Assembly: GCF_011299575.1 (NCBI RefSeq)
Contig: NZ_CP049863.1
Span: 930,001-994,000, forward strand
Source: Leucobacter viscericola
Lineage (GTDB): Bacteria; Actinomycetota; Actinomycetes; Actinomycetales; Microbacteriaceae
Reading direction: 5' to 3'
DNA: 64,000 bases
The notes beneath the pieces are model-generated. The model did not search any database and was not told the DNA's origin. It saw nothing but the letters and a program-made list of their open reading frames with translations. Position numbers and translations under genes: made by a program. This document shows positions 43,840-53,164 of the stretch, in pieces (positions within the stretch are counted from its first letter, which is position 1; each line of letters begins with the position of its first letter).

Positions 43840-44511
43840 ATGCGCATCATCGATCTCAGCCACCCCATCACAACAGGCATGCCCGTTTACCCGGGCGACC
43901 CCGAAGTCAGCATCACCCCAGCGCTGAGCGTTGCCGAAGACACCGTCGCGGTGGCACATCTCGTGCTGGGCTCCCACTCAGGCACGCACCTCGACGCACC
44001 GTCACACTCCATCGAGGGCGGACGAACGGTAGACAGCATTCCGCTCGAGCTCCTACAGGGAGAGGCCCTCATTCTGCGGGCGCGCGTCGGCTCGAGCCAC
44101 CGCATCACGGCCGCGGACCTTACTGAAGAACTCCCAGAGCGCGTGCCAGCCATCGTTTGCATCGCAACCGGCTGGGATCGCCACTTCGCCGACGACCAGG
44201 CCGTGATGCACCCGTTCCTCTCGCTCGAGCTCGCGGCAGAGCTGTGGGAACGTGGCGGCAGGGTGCTCGGGATCGATGCACTCAGCCCCGACTCGAGCAG
44301 CGATCCTGACAGCGCAACACTGCCGGTTCACGAGCTGTGGCTTGGACGCGACGGTGTGATCGTGGAGAACCTCACCCGACTCACCGAACTCCCAGCAAAG
44401 GTGGAGGTGATCCTCGCCCCACTGCGACTTGCGGGGGTCGACGGCTCACCGATCCGCGCGATGGCGAGGATTGCAACGGATTTCGCAGAATCGCCGTCGC
44501 TTGACGGCTGA
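43840..44511 (+). CDS. Metal-dependent cyclase/kynurenine formamidase family hydrolase
   Basis: A 223-residue cytosolic hydrolase of the cyclase (PF04199-type) family, which includes KynB-type arylformamidases. The metal-binding signature SHSGTHLDAPSH is intact, preceded by IDLSHPITTGMPVYPGDPE and followed by GWDRHF and a LGIDALSPDS block. Substrate is not determined; no other tryptophan-catabolic gene is adjacent. The ATG (43840-43842) lies 4 bp after the DUF4349 stop, and translation may be coupled. Confidence 0.85.
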   Translation: MRIIDLSHPITTGMPVYPGDPEVSITPALSVAEDTVAVAHLVLGSHSGTHLDAPSHSIEGGRTVDSIPLELLQGEALILRARVGSSHRITAADLTEELPERVPAIVCIATGWDRHFADDQAVMHPFLSLELAAELWERGGRVLGIDALSPDSSSDPDSATLPVHELWLGRDGVIVENLTRLTELPAKVEVILAPLRLAGVDGSPIRAMARIATDFAESPSLDG

Positions 44512-44626
44512 TATGGACTGCTCCCCTCCAGAAATACACGCGATCCAGACGCTAGTGCTGTGATCCGAGGTGTGGGAGACTTGCTGTACCCACCACCAGA
44601 CGAAGTCACTAAGGAGTGAGTCATTT

Positions 44627-45982
44627 ATGGGCACGTTTGCCGTTATTAACCCGGCCACGGGTGAGACCGTAGCCGAGTACCCCGATGCCACAGCGGCAGA
44701 GATCGAGGACGCACTAGCCTCGGCTCAGAAGACCTACAAAGAGTGGTCGCGCACCACGACCGTTGCACAGCGTGCAGCGCTCGCGCAGCGCGCAGCGGAG
44801 CTCTTCGATGAGCGTAAAGATGAGCTCGGTGCGATCATCAACCGCGAGATGGGCAAGCCCCTCGATCAGTCGATCGGCGAGGCCGAGTTCTCTGGTGCGA
44901 TCACCGCAGCCTTCGCGAAGAACGCTGAGAAGTGGCTTGCTGACGAGCAGCTTGAGGTGGAAGACGGGCTGAAGAGCTTCTTCCGCTTCCAGGGCACCGG
45001 CGTGATCCTCGGCATCATGCCTTGGAACTACCCCTACTACCAGGTCGCTCGCTTCGCGGTTCCGAACCTGATCTTGGGCAACACCGTCGTGCTGAAGCAC
45101 GCCGCACAGTGCCCTGAGTCGGCTCTCGCTCTCGAGAAGCTGTTCCTTGACGCAGGCTTCCCGAAGGGCGCCTACGTCAACGTGTTTGCAACGCACGATC
45201 AGATCTCCGACATCATCGCTGACGACCGCATCCAGGGCATCTCGCTCACCGGATCCGAGCGCGCTGGCGCAATCGTCGCAGAGAAGGCCGGCCGCGCACT
45301 CAAGAAGTGCGTGCTTGAGCTGGGTGGATCCGACGTCTTCCTCGTGCTCGACACGAACGACATCGACCACGCCGTTGAGCACGCCGTTGGCGGCCGCATG
45401 GAGAACACGGGCCAGGCCTGCAACGGTTCCAAGCGCATCGTTGTCATGGACAAGTACTTCGACGAGTTCTCGAAGAAGTTCACCGCTGCAATCGCAGGCC
45501 AGTCATACGCGGATGGCGACTTCGGTCCGATGTCGTCGGACGCTGCAACCAAGACCCTCGCGGGTCAGGTGCAGGGTGCGCTCGACCAGGGTGCCGAGGT
45601 TCTCGTGGGCAACAACACCCCCGAGGGCAACCTCTACACCCCCTCGGTGATCACGAACATCACCCCGGCAATGGACGTCTACAGCCAGGAGCTCTTCGGC
45701 CCCGTTGCGCAGCTCTACAAGGTATCGAGTGATGCCGAGGCTATTGAGCTCGCGAACTCCTCGCCTTACGGTCTCGGATCCGTTGTGATCTGCGACGACC
45801 TGGAGCGCGCCGAGCAGGTCGGCAACCAGCTCGACGTGGGCATGGTCTTCATCGGCGGCGCAGGCCTCGAGGGTGCTGACGTGCCCTTCGGTGGCGTCAA
45901 AAAGTCGGGCTACGGCCGCGAGCTTGGCAAGGTTGGCATGCTTGAGTTCGCCAACAAGAAGCTCTTCCGCTTCGCTGGCTAA
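44627..45982 (+). CDS. Succinate-semialdehyde dehydrogenase (aldehyde dehydrogenase family)
   Basis: A 451-residue NAD(P)-dependent aldehyde dehydrogenase closest in form to short GabD1-like succinate-semialdehyde dehydrogenases. The cofactor/active-site motifs are IMPWNYPYYQV, LELGGSDVFLVL (general-base Glu) and GQACNGSKRI (catalytic Cys near residue 267), then QELFGPV. The ATG has AAGGAGTG upstream. It probably feeds succinate semialdehyde into the TCA cycle. Single transcript, closed by a strong terminator. Confidence 0.9.
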   Translation: MGTFAVINPATGETVAEYPDATAAEIEDALASAQKTYKEWSRTTTVAQRAALAQRAAELFDERKDELGAIINREMGKPLDQSIGEAEFSGAITAAFAKNAEKWLADEQLEVEDGLKSFFRFQGTGVILGIMPWNYPYYQVARFAVPNLILGNTVVLKHAAQCPESALALEKLFLDAGFPKGAYVNVFATHDQISDIIADDRIQGISLTGSERAGAIVAEKAGRALKKCVLELGGSDVFLVLDTNDIDHAVEHAVGGRMENTGQACNGSKRIVVMDKYFDEFSKKFTAAIAGQSYADGDFGPMSSDAATKTLAGQVQGALDQGAEVLVGNNTPEGNLYTPSVITNITPAMDVYSQELFGPVAQLYKVSSDAEAIELANSSPYGLGSVVICDDLERAEQVGNQLDVGMVFIGGAGLEGADVPFGGVKKSGYGRELGKVGMLEFANKKLFRFAG

Positions 45983-45997
45983 GCACTAACCGCATAA

Positions 45998-46041
45998 GGC
46001 TGAGGCCCGGGATCCGTGTGGATCTCGGGCCTCAGCCTTTT
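45998..46041 (+). terminator. Strong intrinsic terminator
   Basis: GGCTGAGGCCCGGGATCC (45998-46015) pairs with 46020-46037 with one mismatch, followed by TTTT. Terminates the aldehyde dehydrogenase transcript. Confidence 0.92.
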
Positions 46042-46082
46042 GCGTAACCAAAGCACTACTGTTCGTGACAGCTGATGCCCCC

Positions 46083-46153
46083 GACTGGCCATCAATTCGT
46101 CGAGTGGCCATCAGTTTTCATGGCTTCTCGACGAATCGATAGCTTCTCGACGG
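46083..46153. repeat. REP-like intergenic repeat, copy 2
   Basis: The 71-bp partner of 2020-2090 (about 60 of 71 bases alike). It begins GACTGGCCATCA, has TCGTCGA and two CTTCTCGACG blocks, and again lies between convergent genes, just after a terminator. Confidence 0.6.
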
Positions 46154-46192
46154 TGCCGGGTGCAGTGGGGTGGGCCCTGGGGCGGGCAGGCT

Positions 46193-48100
46193 CTAGCGCT
46201 CCAGGAACACCTGAGCAAAAAAGTCCGACAGCTCCTGCGTCGCCGACAGCGGGAAGATGCCCGCGACGTAGTGGTCGGGACGAACCACCACAACGACACC
46301 GTCGCGGCTCACGCCGCGCTGCTCGAAGATGTCGTCGTCAGCCTTCGCCGCGTAGATCTTTTCGTAGTCAACAAGCTGGAACGGGCCCGACAGCGGCAGG
46401 AACACCTTCGAGACCCTCGAGATATCAACGGAGTGGTGATCCTGCTGGTAGACGGCCTTCACGTCAAAGACCGAGTCAACGTCTGCACCGAGCGGCGTGA
46501 AGCGCTGCAGTGGCGAGTCCTTCGAGCCGAGCATCCATTCGGCCCACTGGTCGAGTGCGACACCACTCGCATCTGCAAAGGCATAGACGCGGTAGCGACC
46601 GTCAGCACGATGGTGGTGGCCCAGGTGCACGTCAACGGCGTCGGCCACGCGGGTTGTATTCACCGATTTGAAGCGCTTGCCAATCGGGAAGCCCGCGGCG
46701 AGCTCCTGGTGCGCACCGGGGCGCGTCAGCATCGACTCGGTGTACTCGGTCATAAACCCGGCGGGGAACTCCGCCGTCTGCACGTAGAACTCCTCCAGCT
46801 GCTTGGGCGAGTCAAACTCCTCGGGCTTGCGCGCCATGAGACCTGACCACTCGCGGTCAAAATCGATGAGGTTCTGGGCGGTCACGCGACGCTCGTCAGA
46901 GTAGGTCTGCAGCAGCGACTCCGGGCTGCGCCCCTCCAACACATAGCCGAGCTTCCAGCCGAGGTTCCAGCCGTCCTGCATAGACACGTTCATGCCCTGA
47001 CCGGCTTTCGCGCTGTGCGTGTGGCAGGCGTCGCCCATCAGGAAGACGCGCGGCTTGCCGTCGGGCGAGGTTGCCGCGTCATCGAAGCGGTTGGTCACGC
47101 GGTGAGCCACCTCGTAGACACTGTGCCAGGGCACGTTGCGCACGTCGATCGTGTAGGGGTGCAGGATCGCGTTCGCTTGCTGAATAACCTCTTCGAGCGA
47201 GGTCTCGCGCACCTTGCCACCGTCATTTTCGTCAACCTCACCGAGGTCAACGTAGATGCGGCAGAGGTGGTTACCCTCGCGCGGGATGTGCAGGATGCTG
47301 CCCGCCTCGGAGTGGATGATGCACTTCTTGCGAATATCGGGGAAGTCGGTCACGGAGAGCACATCCATGACACCCCACGCGTGGAAGGACTGGTCGCCCT
47401 CGAGCGCGCCCCCGATCGAGTGGCGCACGGCCGAGCGCGCGCCATCAGCGCCGATCACGTACTTCGCCCGCACGGTGATTTCTTCAGCGTCGTCGCTTCC
47501 CGCGGCGCGCTCGGTGTTGATGCCAGCGCCGCTGTAACCGGAGACCTTACGCAGGGTCACCTCAACGGGGTACTCCCCCTCACCCGTCACGTTGAGACCA
47601 ACAAACTCGTAGCCGTAGTCGACCTCACCGCGCGCGGGCGAGTACCGCGCGTACTGAGCGAAGTAGTCGATCACACGAGCCTGGTTCACGATGAGGTGAG
47701 GGAACTCGCTGATCCCGGCCGGATCATCGGGGGTCACCGAGCTGCGCACGATGTTCTCGGGGCGGGCAGGATCGGGGCTCCAGAAGGAGGTCTCCGTAAT
47801 CTGGTACGCCTCTTTGATGATCTCTTCAGCAAAACCAAAGGCCTGAAAGGTCTCCACACTGCGCGCCTGGATGCCGTCGGCCTGGCCCAGCACCAGGCGA
47901 CCGTCGCGGCGCTCAACAACGCGCGTTACGATGTTCGGAAACTGGGCAAGCTGCGCCGCCGCCACAATGCCCGCCGGGCCCGATCCGACGATGAGCACGT
48001 CGATTTCCGAGGGCAGATCACTCGGCCGATCAAGCCCCACACCCGCAGCGGGCTCAATTCGGGGATCGGTCGACACATAACCGTGGTGGTGGAACTGCAT
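46193..48100 (-). CDS. FAD-dependent aromatic monooxygenase (phenol hydroxylase/3-hydroxybenzoate 4-hydroxylase type)
   Basis: A 635-residue class A flavin monooxygenase that hydroxylates a phenolic ring with NAD(P)H and O2. The FAD Rossmann motif is DVLIVGSGPAGIVAAAQL (near residue 35), the second FAD motif is FLMGDACHTHSAKAGQGMNVSMQDGWNLGWKL, and the C-terminal ~180 residues form the thioredoxin-like phenol-hydroxylase domain, ending VVVVRPDHYVAGIFPLS. Length and C-terminal domain fit phenol 2-monooxygenase or MobA-like enzymes. Divergent from an IclR regulator with a palindromic operator between them. A paralogue runs off the right edge (63725). Confidence 0.88.
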   Translation of the reverse strand: MQFHHHGYVSTDPRIEPAAGVGLDRPSDLPSEIDVLIVGSGPAGIVAAAQLAQFPNIVTRVVERRDGRLVLGQADGIQARSVETFQAFGFAEEIIKEAYQITETSFWSPDPARPENIVRSSVTPDDPAGISEFPHLIVNQARVIDYFAQYARYSPARGEVDYGYEFVGLNVTGEGEYPVEVTLRKVSGYSGAGINTERAAGSDDAEEITVRAKYVIGADGARSAVRHSIGGALEGDQSFHAWGVMDVLSVTDFPDIRKKCIIHSEAGSILHIPREGNHLCRIYVDLGEVDENDGGKVRETSLEEVIQQANAILHPYTIDVRNVPWHSVYEVAHRVTNRFDDAATSPDGKPRVFLMGDACHTHSAKAGQGMNVSMQDGWNLGWKLGYVLEGRSPESLLQTYSDERRVTAQNLIDFDREWSGLMARKPEEFDSPKQLEEFYVQTAEFPAGFMTEYTESMLTRPGAHQELAAGFPIGKRFKSVNTTRVADAVDVHLGHHHRADGRYRVYAFADASGVALDQWAEWMLGSKDSPLQRFTPLGADVDSVFDVKAVYQQDHHSVDISRVSKVFLPLSGPFQLVDYEKIYAAKADDDIFEQRGVSRDGVVVVVRPDHYVAGIFPLSATQELSDFFAQVFLER

Positions 48101-48121
48101 TGTTACTCCTTCACGCGGGGA

Positions 48122-48138
48122 TGTTCATTATTTGAACA
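48122..48138. promoter_or_regulatory. Palindromic operator for the IclR regulator
   Basis: TGTTCA-N5-TGAACA is a perfect 6-bp inverted repeat, 22 bp before the monooxygenase start in the divergent region. Likely binding site of the adjacent IclR protein. Confidence 0.55.
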
Positions 48139-48227
48139 GCAAGTCTGAATATCGCACACTCAGCATAAACGGCGGCGCGCGATCTCACAACACCCATTCT
48201 GCTCCTGGTATCGGGAAGAATAGTCTC

Positions 48228-48947
48228 ATGACCGAATCTCGCGCTGAGGGACAAGCCACCGCCGGCTCCCAGACGCTTTCCCGCGGACTCCAGGCGCTGG
48301 AACTGCTTGCCGATGCGGAATCCCCCATCTCAATCAGCGTGTTCGCAGAACGACTCGGAGTGCATCGTTCAAACGCCTACAGGATCCTGCGCACCCTCGA
48401 ACAGCACCGCTTCGTTCTTCGCGATAGCGCTGGCCTCATCCGCCTCGGCCCCAAGATCACGGCGCTCGCCCGCGGCGTCGCCCCCGCACTACACACCGCC
48501 GCAATGCCCGCCGTCACCGAACTCGCGTATGCGGTCGGCATGACAGCTTTCCTCACCGTGCTCGATGCCAACGAGGTTGTCACCCTCATGACCGTCGAGC
48601 CGACCAACGTCGAGGCGACAATTGCGCGCGATCCCGGAGTCAGCCACACGGTCGACCGCGGCGCTCCCGGACGAGCCATCGAGTCTTCGCTCAGCGCCGC
48701 CGAGCGTGAAACCCTGCTCGGCAGCCCCGAATTTGGCGAGGCCGTACTCGATGCGAAGCAGCAGGGTTACGCCGTGAGCCGCCACGAGGTTGTGAATGGC
48801 GTCAGCAGCGTGGCGGTTCCGATCCGCATTCAGGGTGAGCCACCCGCGGCAATCGCGATCGTGCACTTCAACCTGCCCGACCCACTCGACGAGGTTGTCG
48901 CCCGCCTCAAAAACGCTGCCGAGCGGATCGCGCAGAACTACCGCTAA
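48228..48947 (+). CDS. IclR-family transcriptional regulator
   Basis: A 239-residue regulator with the N-terminal winged helix (SRGLQALELLADAESPISISVFAERLGVHRSNAYRILRTLEQHRFV) and the C-terminal effector-binding domain (AMPAVTELAYAVGMTAFLTVLDANEVVTLMTV...APGRAI...RQGYAVS-like KQQGYAVSRHE). IclR proteins in such settings sense aromatic acids or their metabolites. ATG 48228 is preferred over a longer frame that would cross the operator. It probably controls the divergent monooxygenase and perhaps the downstream ThDP gene. Confidence 0.88.
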   Translation: MTESRAEGQATAGSQTLSRGLQALELLADAESPISISVFAERLGVHRSNAYRILRTLEQHRFVLRDSAGLIRLGPKITALARGVAPALHTAAMPAVTELAYAVGMTAFLTVLDANEVVTLMTVEPTNVEATIARDPGVSHTVDRGAPGRAIESSLSAAERETLLGSPEFGEAVLDAKQQGYAVSRHEVVNGVSSVAVPIRIQGEPPAAIAIVHFNLPDPLDEVVARLKNAAERIAQNYR

Positions 48948-49117
48948 AGCGGCCACCTTCGCGGCCCGAAACCCGTAAGATGGAATCGTCCAGCACGGTC
49001 GGTTCGCGCCCGATCTGGCCGGCAAAGGCGCTCGAAAAAGGGGCGATGCTGCTTGGGTGGTGATGCCCAGCGAGACATACACGGATCCCGACCACTTTGA
49101 TTCACAAAGGACCTGTG

Positions 49118-50974
49118 ATGTCTACGCCTTCAACCCTCACGTTTGCACTCGCACAAGCGCTCGCCCGACACACGAAGCGCAGCTTCGGCCTCATGGGCAA
49201 CGGCAACGCCCACCTCATCGAGCACCTCGCAGAAGCCGGCGTCTCATATACGGCCGTGCGCCACGAAGCTGGCACGGTTGCCGCGGCAGACGCCTTCACT
49301 CGCGTTTCGGGCCAGCTCGCCATTGCGACAACCACCTACGGCGCCGGATTCACCAACACGCTGACCGCCCTCGCCGAGGCCGCACAGGCCCGCACCCCCA
49401 TGCTGGTGGTGGTCGGTGAGGCACCCAGCGACGGCCCGCGCCCCTGGGACGTCGACCAAGAGCTGCTCGCCGCGGCCATCGGGGTGCGCACCCACATGCT
49501 CTCTGTGACCAACATCGATCGCACGGTGGATCGTGCCGTGTCGTACGCGCTGCGCAGGCGTCGCCCGGTGGTGCTCGGCATCCCCTACGACCTCGTTTCC
49601 GCCGAGGTCGTGACCCCCGTCGTTACAACGGGTGCGATCAGCACGGCGGGATCTGGCGATGCCAGCACACAGGGTGGGATCGACCTCAACGACCCGGCCA
49701 CCATGGCGGCGCTCAGCGCCTCGGTTGCAGATATTCCGAACCCGGTAGCACCTGCTGCCACAGCGACTCCTCGCACCCCACGCCCGTCTGGTGTGGCGGG
49801 CCACCAACTGAAATCCGCGATCACTGCGCTCAAGGAGGCCGAGCGCCCGCTGATCCTCGCGGGTCGCGGTGCCCACATTTCCGGTGCGTCCGCTGAGTTG
49901 AATGAACTCGCAGACACCCTCGGCGCAGTCACCGCCACGACAGCCCTCGCGCGCGGCATCTTCTCTGCCGAGCAGTACGATCTGGGGATCACCGGCGGTT
50001 TTGGTCAGGACCGAGCAATGGCAGTGATCACAGAGGCTGACGTTGTGGTTGTTGTCGGTGCCAGCCTCAACCAGTTCACCATGCGCTTCGGCGACCTGTT
50101 TGGGCCGGGAACGACCGTCATTCGCATCGACGACGACCAGGTGAACCCACCGAAATCAAAAACTCCGATCACCCACATCTTGCTGCAGGGTGACGCGAAG
50201 GAGCTGCTGGGGTCGCTACTCGACCCGCTCACCGAATCAGACGTGGCGTCCAGCGGCTGGCGCGAGCGCGTAGCCGGCCTGGAACCCGGAGGCGCCCTGC
50301 GCACACGCAGCAACGGACTCGAGCAGCACCCGGACGGCCTCTGCGCTGACGGCCGTCTCGATCCGCGCAGTGTCGCCACCCGCATCGGCGAGCTTTTGCC
50401 TGCGGATCGCCACGTGACGACCGATGGCGGACACTTCATCGGCTGGGCAAACATGTACTGGCCGGTTGCCTCCCCCGAGCGCATGATTATGGTTGGCACG
50501 GCCTACCAGACGATCGGTCTCGGGTTCCCGACGATCGCGGGTGTGGCTGCCGCGGCGGCAGGCACGACCGTCGTACTGAGCACGGGCGACGGCGGTGGTC
50601 TCATGGCACTCGCAGATCTCGAGACCGCAATCCGCACGGCCCCCAGCTGCGTGATTGTCGTCTGGAACGACGGCGCCTACGGGGCCGAGGTGCACCTCTA
50701 CGGCGCGATGGGGCTCGACGAAGCCCCCATGCTGATCCCCGACGTCGACTTTGCTGGCATGGCCTCAGCGCTCGGCGCTCGCGGCGTCGCGGTGCGTTCG
50801 CTTGCGGATCTCGATGCGCTCGAAGAGTGGGTGGGCTCAGGATCGAGCGGCACGATCCTGCTCGACTGCCGCATCTCGCGCAGCGTCGTAGCCGAGTACC
50901 AGCGCGAGATTCAGCGCGTCAACGGCGTTGAGGTCTCGGGCCCTGACGCTGAGACTGAATCAGAAACCGAGTAA
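49118..50974 (+). CDS. Thiamine-diphosphate-dependent enzyme (acetolactate synthase/decarboxylase family)
   Basis: A 618-residue ThDP enzyme with the standard three domains: PYR (RHEAGTVAAADAF carries the cofactor-activating Glu), central Rossmann-like domain (~210-370), and PP domain with the ThDP motif STGDGGGLMALADLETAIR...VVWNDGAYGAE. It resembles acetolactate synthase or benzoylformate/2-oxoacid decarboxylase relatives; no residues allow a firm substrate. The ATG at 49118 has AAAGGA upstream. 170 bp after the IclR gene; 48948-49117 shows no gene. Confidence 0.85.
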   Translation: MSTPSTLTFALAQALARHTKRSFGLMGNGNAHLIEHLAEAGVSYTAVRHEAGTVAAADAFTRVSGQLAIATTTYGAGFTNTLTALAEAAQARTPMLVVVGEAPSDGPRPWDVDQELLAAAIGVRTHMLSVTNIDRTVDRAVSYALRRRRPVVLGIPYDLVSAEVVTPVVTTGAISTAGSGDASTQGGIDLNDPATMAALSASVADIPNPVAPAATATPRTPRPSGVAGHQLKSAITALKEAERPLILAGRGAHISGASAELNELADTLGAVTATTALARGIFSAEQYDLGITGGFGQDRAMAVITEADVVVVVGASLNQFTMRFGDLFGPGTTVIRIDDDQVNPPKSKTPITHILLQGDAKELLGSLLDPLTESDVASSGWRERVAGLEPGGALRTRSNGLEQHPDGLCADGRLDPRSVATRIGELLPADRHVTTDGGHFIGWANMYWPVASPERMIMVGTAYQTIGLGFPTIAGVAAAAAGTTVVLSTGDGGGLMALADLETAIRTAPSCVIVVWNDGAYGAEVHLYGAMGLDEAPMLIPDVDFAGMASALGARGVAVRSLADLDALEEWVGSGSSGTILLDCRISRSVVAEYQREIQRVNGVEVSGPDAETESETE

Positions 50975-50978
50975 CCGG

Positions 50979-51380
50979 CTATTTCGCCGCGCGGGCGTCA
51001 TCGGCGATGGCGCCCGCGAGCACCTGGCCGCCACTCGTGAGGAGCGCGCGGCGCCACGGCAGCACCCCGTCAATCTCAATCTGGATTGACATGCTCAGAA
51101 TCGTTCGGATGATCACGATGAGACCCAGCACTGCCGCGACTTCGAGGCTCGGGGCGGAGAGCGTGTGGATGATGTCGGCCGCGACAAAGATTTCAAGGCC
51201 GAGCAGGATCGAGCCACCGATTGACGTGCGGAGAGTTTGGTAGGCCGCATGGCCACCCTTCCCACGACTCAGCGCGCGCACAGCAAGCACGGCCGCGATC
51301 CCGAACCCGACGATCACAACGACGACCCCGATAATTTCGATCACCGAGACGACGCCTGCAAACAGCTCTTCAGTCTCCAT
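50979..51380 (-). CDS. DUF1622 family membrane protein
   Basis: A 133-residue membrane protein with three hydrophobic helices (VVSVIEIIGVVVVIVGFGIAAVLAV; SILLGLEIFVAADIIHTL; VAAVLGLIVIIRTILSMSI) and the DUF1622 features LLGLEIFVAADII and IRTILS. Function unknown. The ATG at 51378-51380 begins the family's usual N-terminus. Convergent with the ThDP gene with 4 bp between stops and no terminator hairpin. Confidence 0.85.
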   Translation of the reverse strand: METEELFAGVVSVIEIIGVVVVIVGFGIAAVLAVRALSRGKGGHAAYQTLRTSIGGSILLGLEIFVAADIIHTLSAPSLEVAAVLGLIVIIRTILSMSIQIEIDGVLPWRRALLTSGGQVLAGAIADDARAAK

Positions 51381-51414
51381 GGCCCCAGCGTACCGCGAAG
51401 CCCGCGGTGACGGA

Positions 51415-52026
51415 TCAGGCAGCCAGGCCTCGCAGCAGGATTCCGAAGGCGGCGTGTGCCTGGTGAGGGTCTTGCTGGCCCGCCGACACTCCCATTGCGG
51501 CTTCGCGCAGCGCACCCACTAAAAGGAGCGCGACCGCAGCCGCGTCGATCGCCGGGTCCACTAGCCCACTGCGCTGCGCCTCAACCAGGGTCTCTCGAAT
51601 CATGGCTGCGCTCGCGCCCGAGCCAATGCCGCGCTCGGCTCCCGACACGATCAACGTTGGGCCCGACACGTTGTAGAAGTGACCGATATTCGGATCAGCG
51701 GCCAGCTGAAACATCTCGCGCGCGTGAGCGGCAAGCCGCGCTTCCCACCCCTCCGCGGCTGACACCTCGGCACGAGTACGCTCCGCGAGTTCACTGCCGA
51801 GACGCGCGTAGGCGGCCCGCAGCAGTTCGTCCCTGCCGCCGGGAAAGTGCGCGTAGATGGTGCCGCGGGAGATACCGGAGACGGCAGAAACTCGCTCGAT
51901 GGTGGTGTCGGTAAGCCCAACATCACGAATCGCTACGAGCACCGCGTCGACCAGCTCGGTTTGGGTGCGCTGCCGTCTGCGATCACGCAGGCTGAGGGGC
52001 TCAGCGCGTTCGGTGGCGGTGGTCAT
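51415..52026 (-). CDS. TetR-family transcriptional regulator
   Basis: A 203-residue TetR-type repressor: N-terminal helix-turn-helix (RQRTQTELVDAVLVAIRDVGLTDTTIERVSAVSGISRGTIYAHFPGGRDELL), then an all-helical ligand-binding and dimerisation domain. Divergent from the kinase gene at 52145; a perfect palindrome at 52077-52093 is the likely operator. It probably represses the kinase/aminotransferase pair. Confidence 0.88.
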   Translation of the reverse strand: MTTATERAEPLSLRDRRRQRTQTELVDAVLVAIRDVGLTDTTIERVSAVSGISRGTIYAHFPGGRDELLRAAYARLGSELAERTRAEVSAAEGWEARLAAHAREMFQLAADPNIGHFYNVSGPTLIVSGAERGIGSGASAAMIRETLVEAQRSGLVDPAIDAAAVALLLVGALREAAMGVSAGQQDPHQAHAAFGILLRGLAA

Positions 52027-52076
52027 GAACTCAGTGTACGGGCATCGACACGAAAGCTACACTGCAAGTTCATTTT

Positions 52077-52093
52077 CTATACTTTGAGTATAG
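52077..52093. promoter_or_regulatory. TetR-type operator
   Basis: CTATAC-N5-GTATAG, a perfect 6-bp inverted repeat, lies midway between the divergent TetR and kinase starts. Confidence 0.6.
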
Positions 52094-52144
52094 GTTTTGC
52101 CCTCGATGCGTGTTACCGTATGAAGATCGACCGAAAGGAACGGC

Positions 52145-53149
52145 ATGGTCAACGTAGATCTCGCAGCCGCAGAAGAGCTCGCCCGAGAGGCACTCACCAC
52201 GTACGGTATCGCCGCAGACACCCCGCTCGAACTCCTCAAGAACCGCGAGAACTTCGTCTTTTCACTCAGCGATGGCGGCACCCAGTACGTGCTGCGCGTA
52301 CACCGCCAGGGGTACCACTCAGACGCCGAGCTCGGCTGCGAACTCGATTTTGTGCGTGCGCTGCACGGCGAGGGCGTTGCGGTGCCCCGGTTCTTCGAAG
52401 CACCCGATGGCCGCGGGTTCTGCACTGTCGGGCACAACCACCCGGCCGGAGTGCACCAGGTCGACCTGCAATTGCTGATCACCAACCAGGGCAATTTCGG
52501 TGACGAGCGCACTGCCGTCGATGGGACCGCCACCATTGACCCCGCCGACTTCGTAGCGCTCGGTCGGCTCGTCGCCGAGGTGCACAACGCCACCGAGCGC
52601 TCGGGCTACCAAATGGCCGTGCCGCGCGACGACTGGGATCTCGACGGCCTCGTGGGCGTTGCGCCGGCCTGGGGCGACCCGCTGCAACTGCCAGAACTCG
52701 CCGGGGAGGATCGCCGGGCCGTTCAAGCCGGCATCGCCCGGGTTCGCGAGGCGCTCGGCGCCTACGGCACCCCGGCGAACCGCTTCGGGCCGATCCACTC
52801 AGACCTCACCCCCGAGAACGTGCTGCGCACCGCAAACGGCCTCGTGCTCATCGACTTCGATGATTTCGCGGCGGGCTGGCACCTCTTCGACCTCGCCACG
52901 GCGCTGCACTTTTTTGTGCCGCACCCCAGTTACGAGAGGTATCGCGAGGCCCTCTTTGCGGGCTACGAGGCGATCCGCCCCCTCGACCCGGCCGACCACG
53001 AGGTCTTCCCGGCGATCCTGCTCGCCCGCAGCCTCACCTACCTTGGCTGGGCCTCGGATCGCCGCGGCGAGCCCACCGCGGAATGGCTTGCCTCTGACGT
53101 CCTCCCCCACACCGTCCGCCTCGCCCGCGAGCTCACCCGGAACGCTTAG
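52145..53149 (+). CDS. APH-family small-molecule kinase
   Basis: A 334-residue member of the aminoglycoside phosphotransferase/choline-kinase-like family. NRENFVFSLSDGGTQYVLRVHR supplies the ATP-binding lobe, IHSDLTPENVLRTANGLVLIDFDDFAAGWHLFDLA the catalytic Brenner loop and metal-binding Asp. It is followed 15 bp later by a class III PLP enzyme. Such pairs phosphorylate an amino alcohol (as hydroxylysine kinase does) for a phospho-lyase; this makes a catabolic kinase more likely than drug resistance. Confidence 0.82.
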   Translation: MVNVDLAAAEELAREALTTYGIAADTPLELLKNRENFVFSLSDGGTQYVLRVHRQGYHSDAELGCELDFVRALHGEGVAVPRFFEAPDGRGFCTVGHNHPAGVHQVDLQLLITNQGNFGDERTAVDGTATIDPADFVALGRLVAEVHNATERSGYQMAVPRDDWDLDGLVGVAPAWGDPLQLPELAGEDRRAVQAGIARVREALGAYGTPANRFGPIHSDLTPENVLRTANGLVLIDFDDFAAGWHLFDLATALHFFVPHPSYERYREALFAGYEAIRPLDPADHEVFPAILLARSLTYLGWASDRRGEPTAEWLASDVLPHTVRLARELTRNA

Positions 53150-53164
53150 CCCGAAGGATCACAC

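Noticed and set aside
47015..48148. Long open frame opposite the flavin monooxygenase
   Set aside because: Antisense shadow of a clear enzyme gene, without ribosome site or recognisable domain.
52145..53149. Aminoglycoside resistance gene
   Set aside because: The kinase fold is shared by many metabolic kinases; pairing with a class III PLP enzyme under a TetR points to catabolism.
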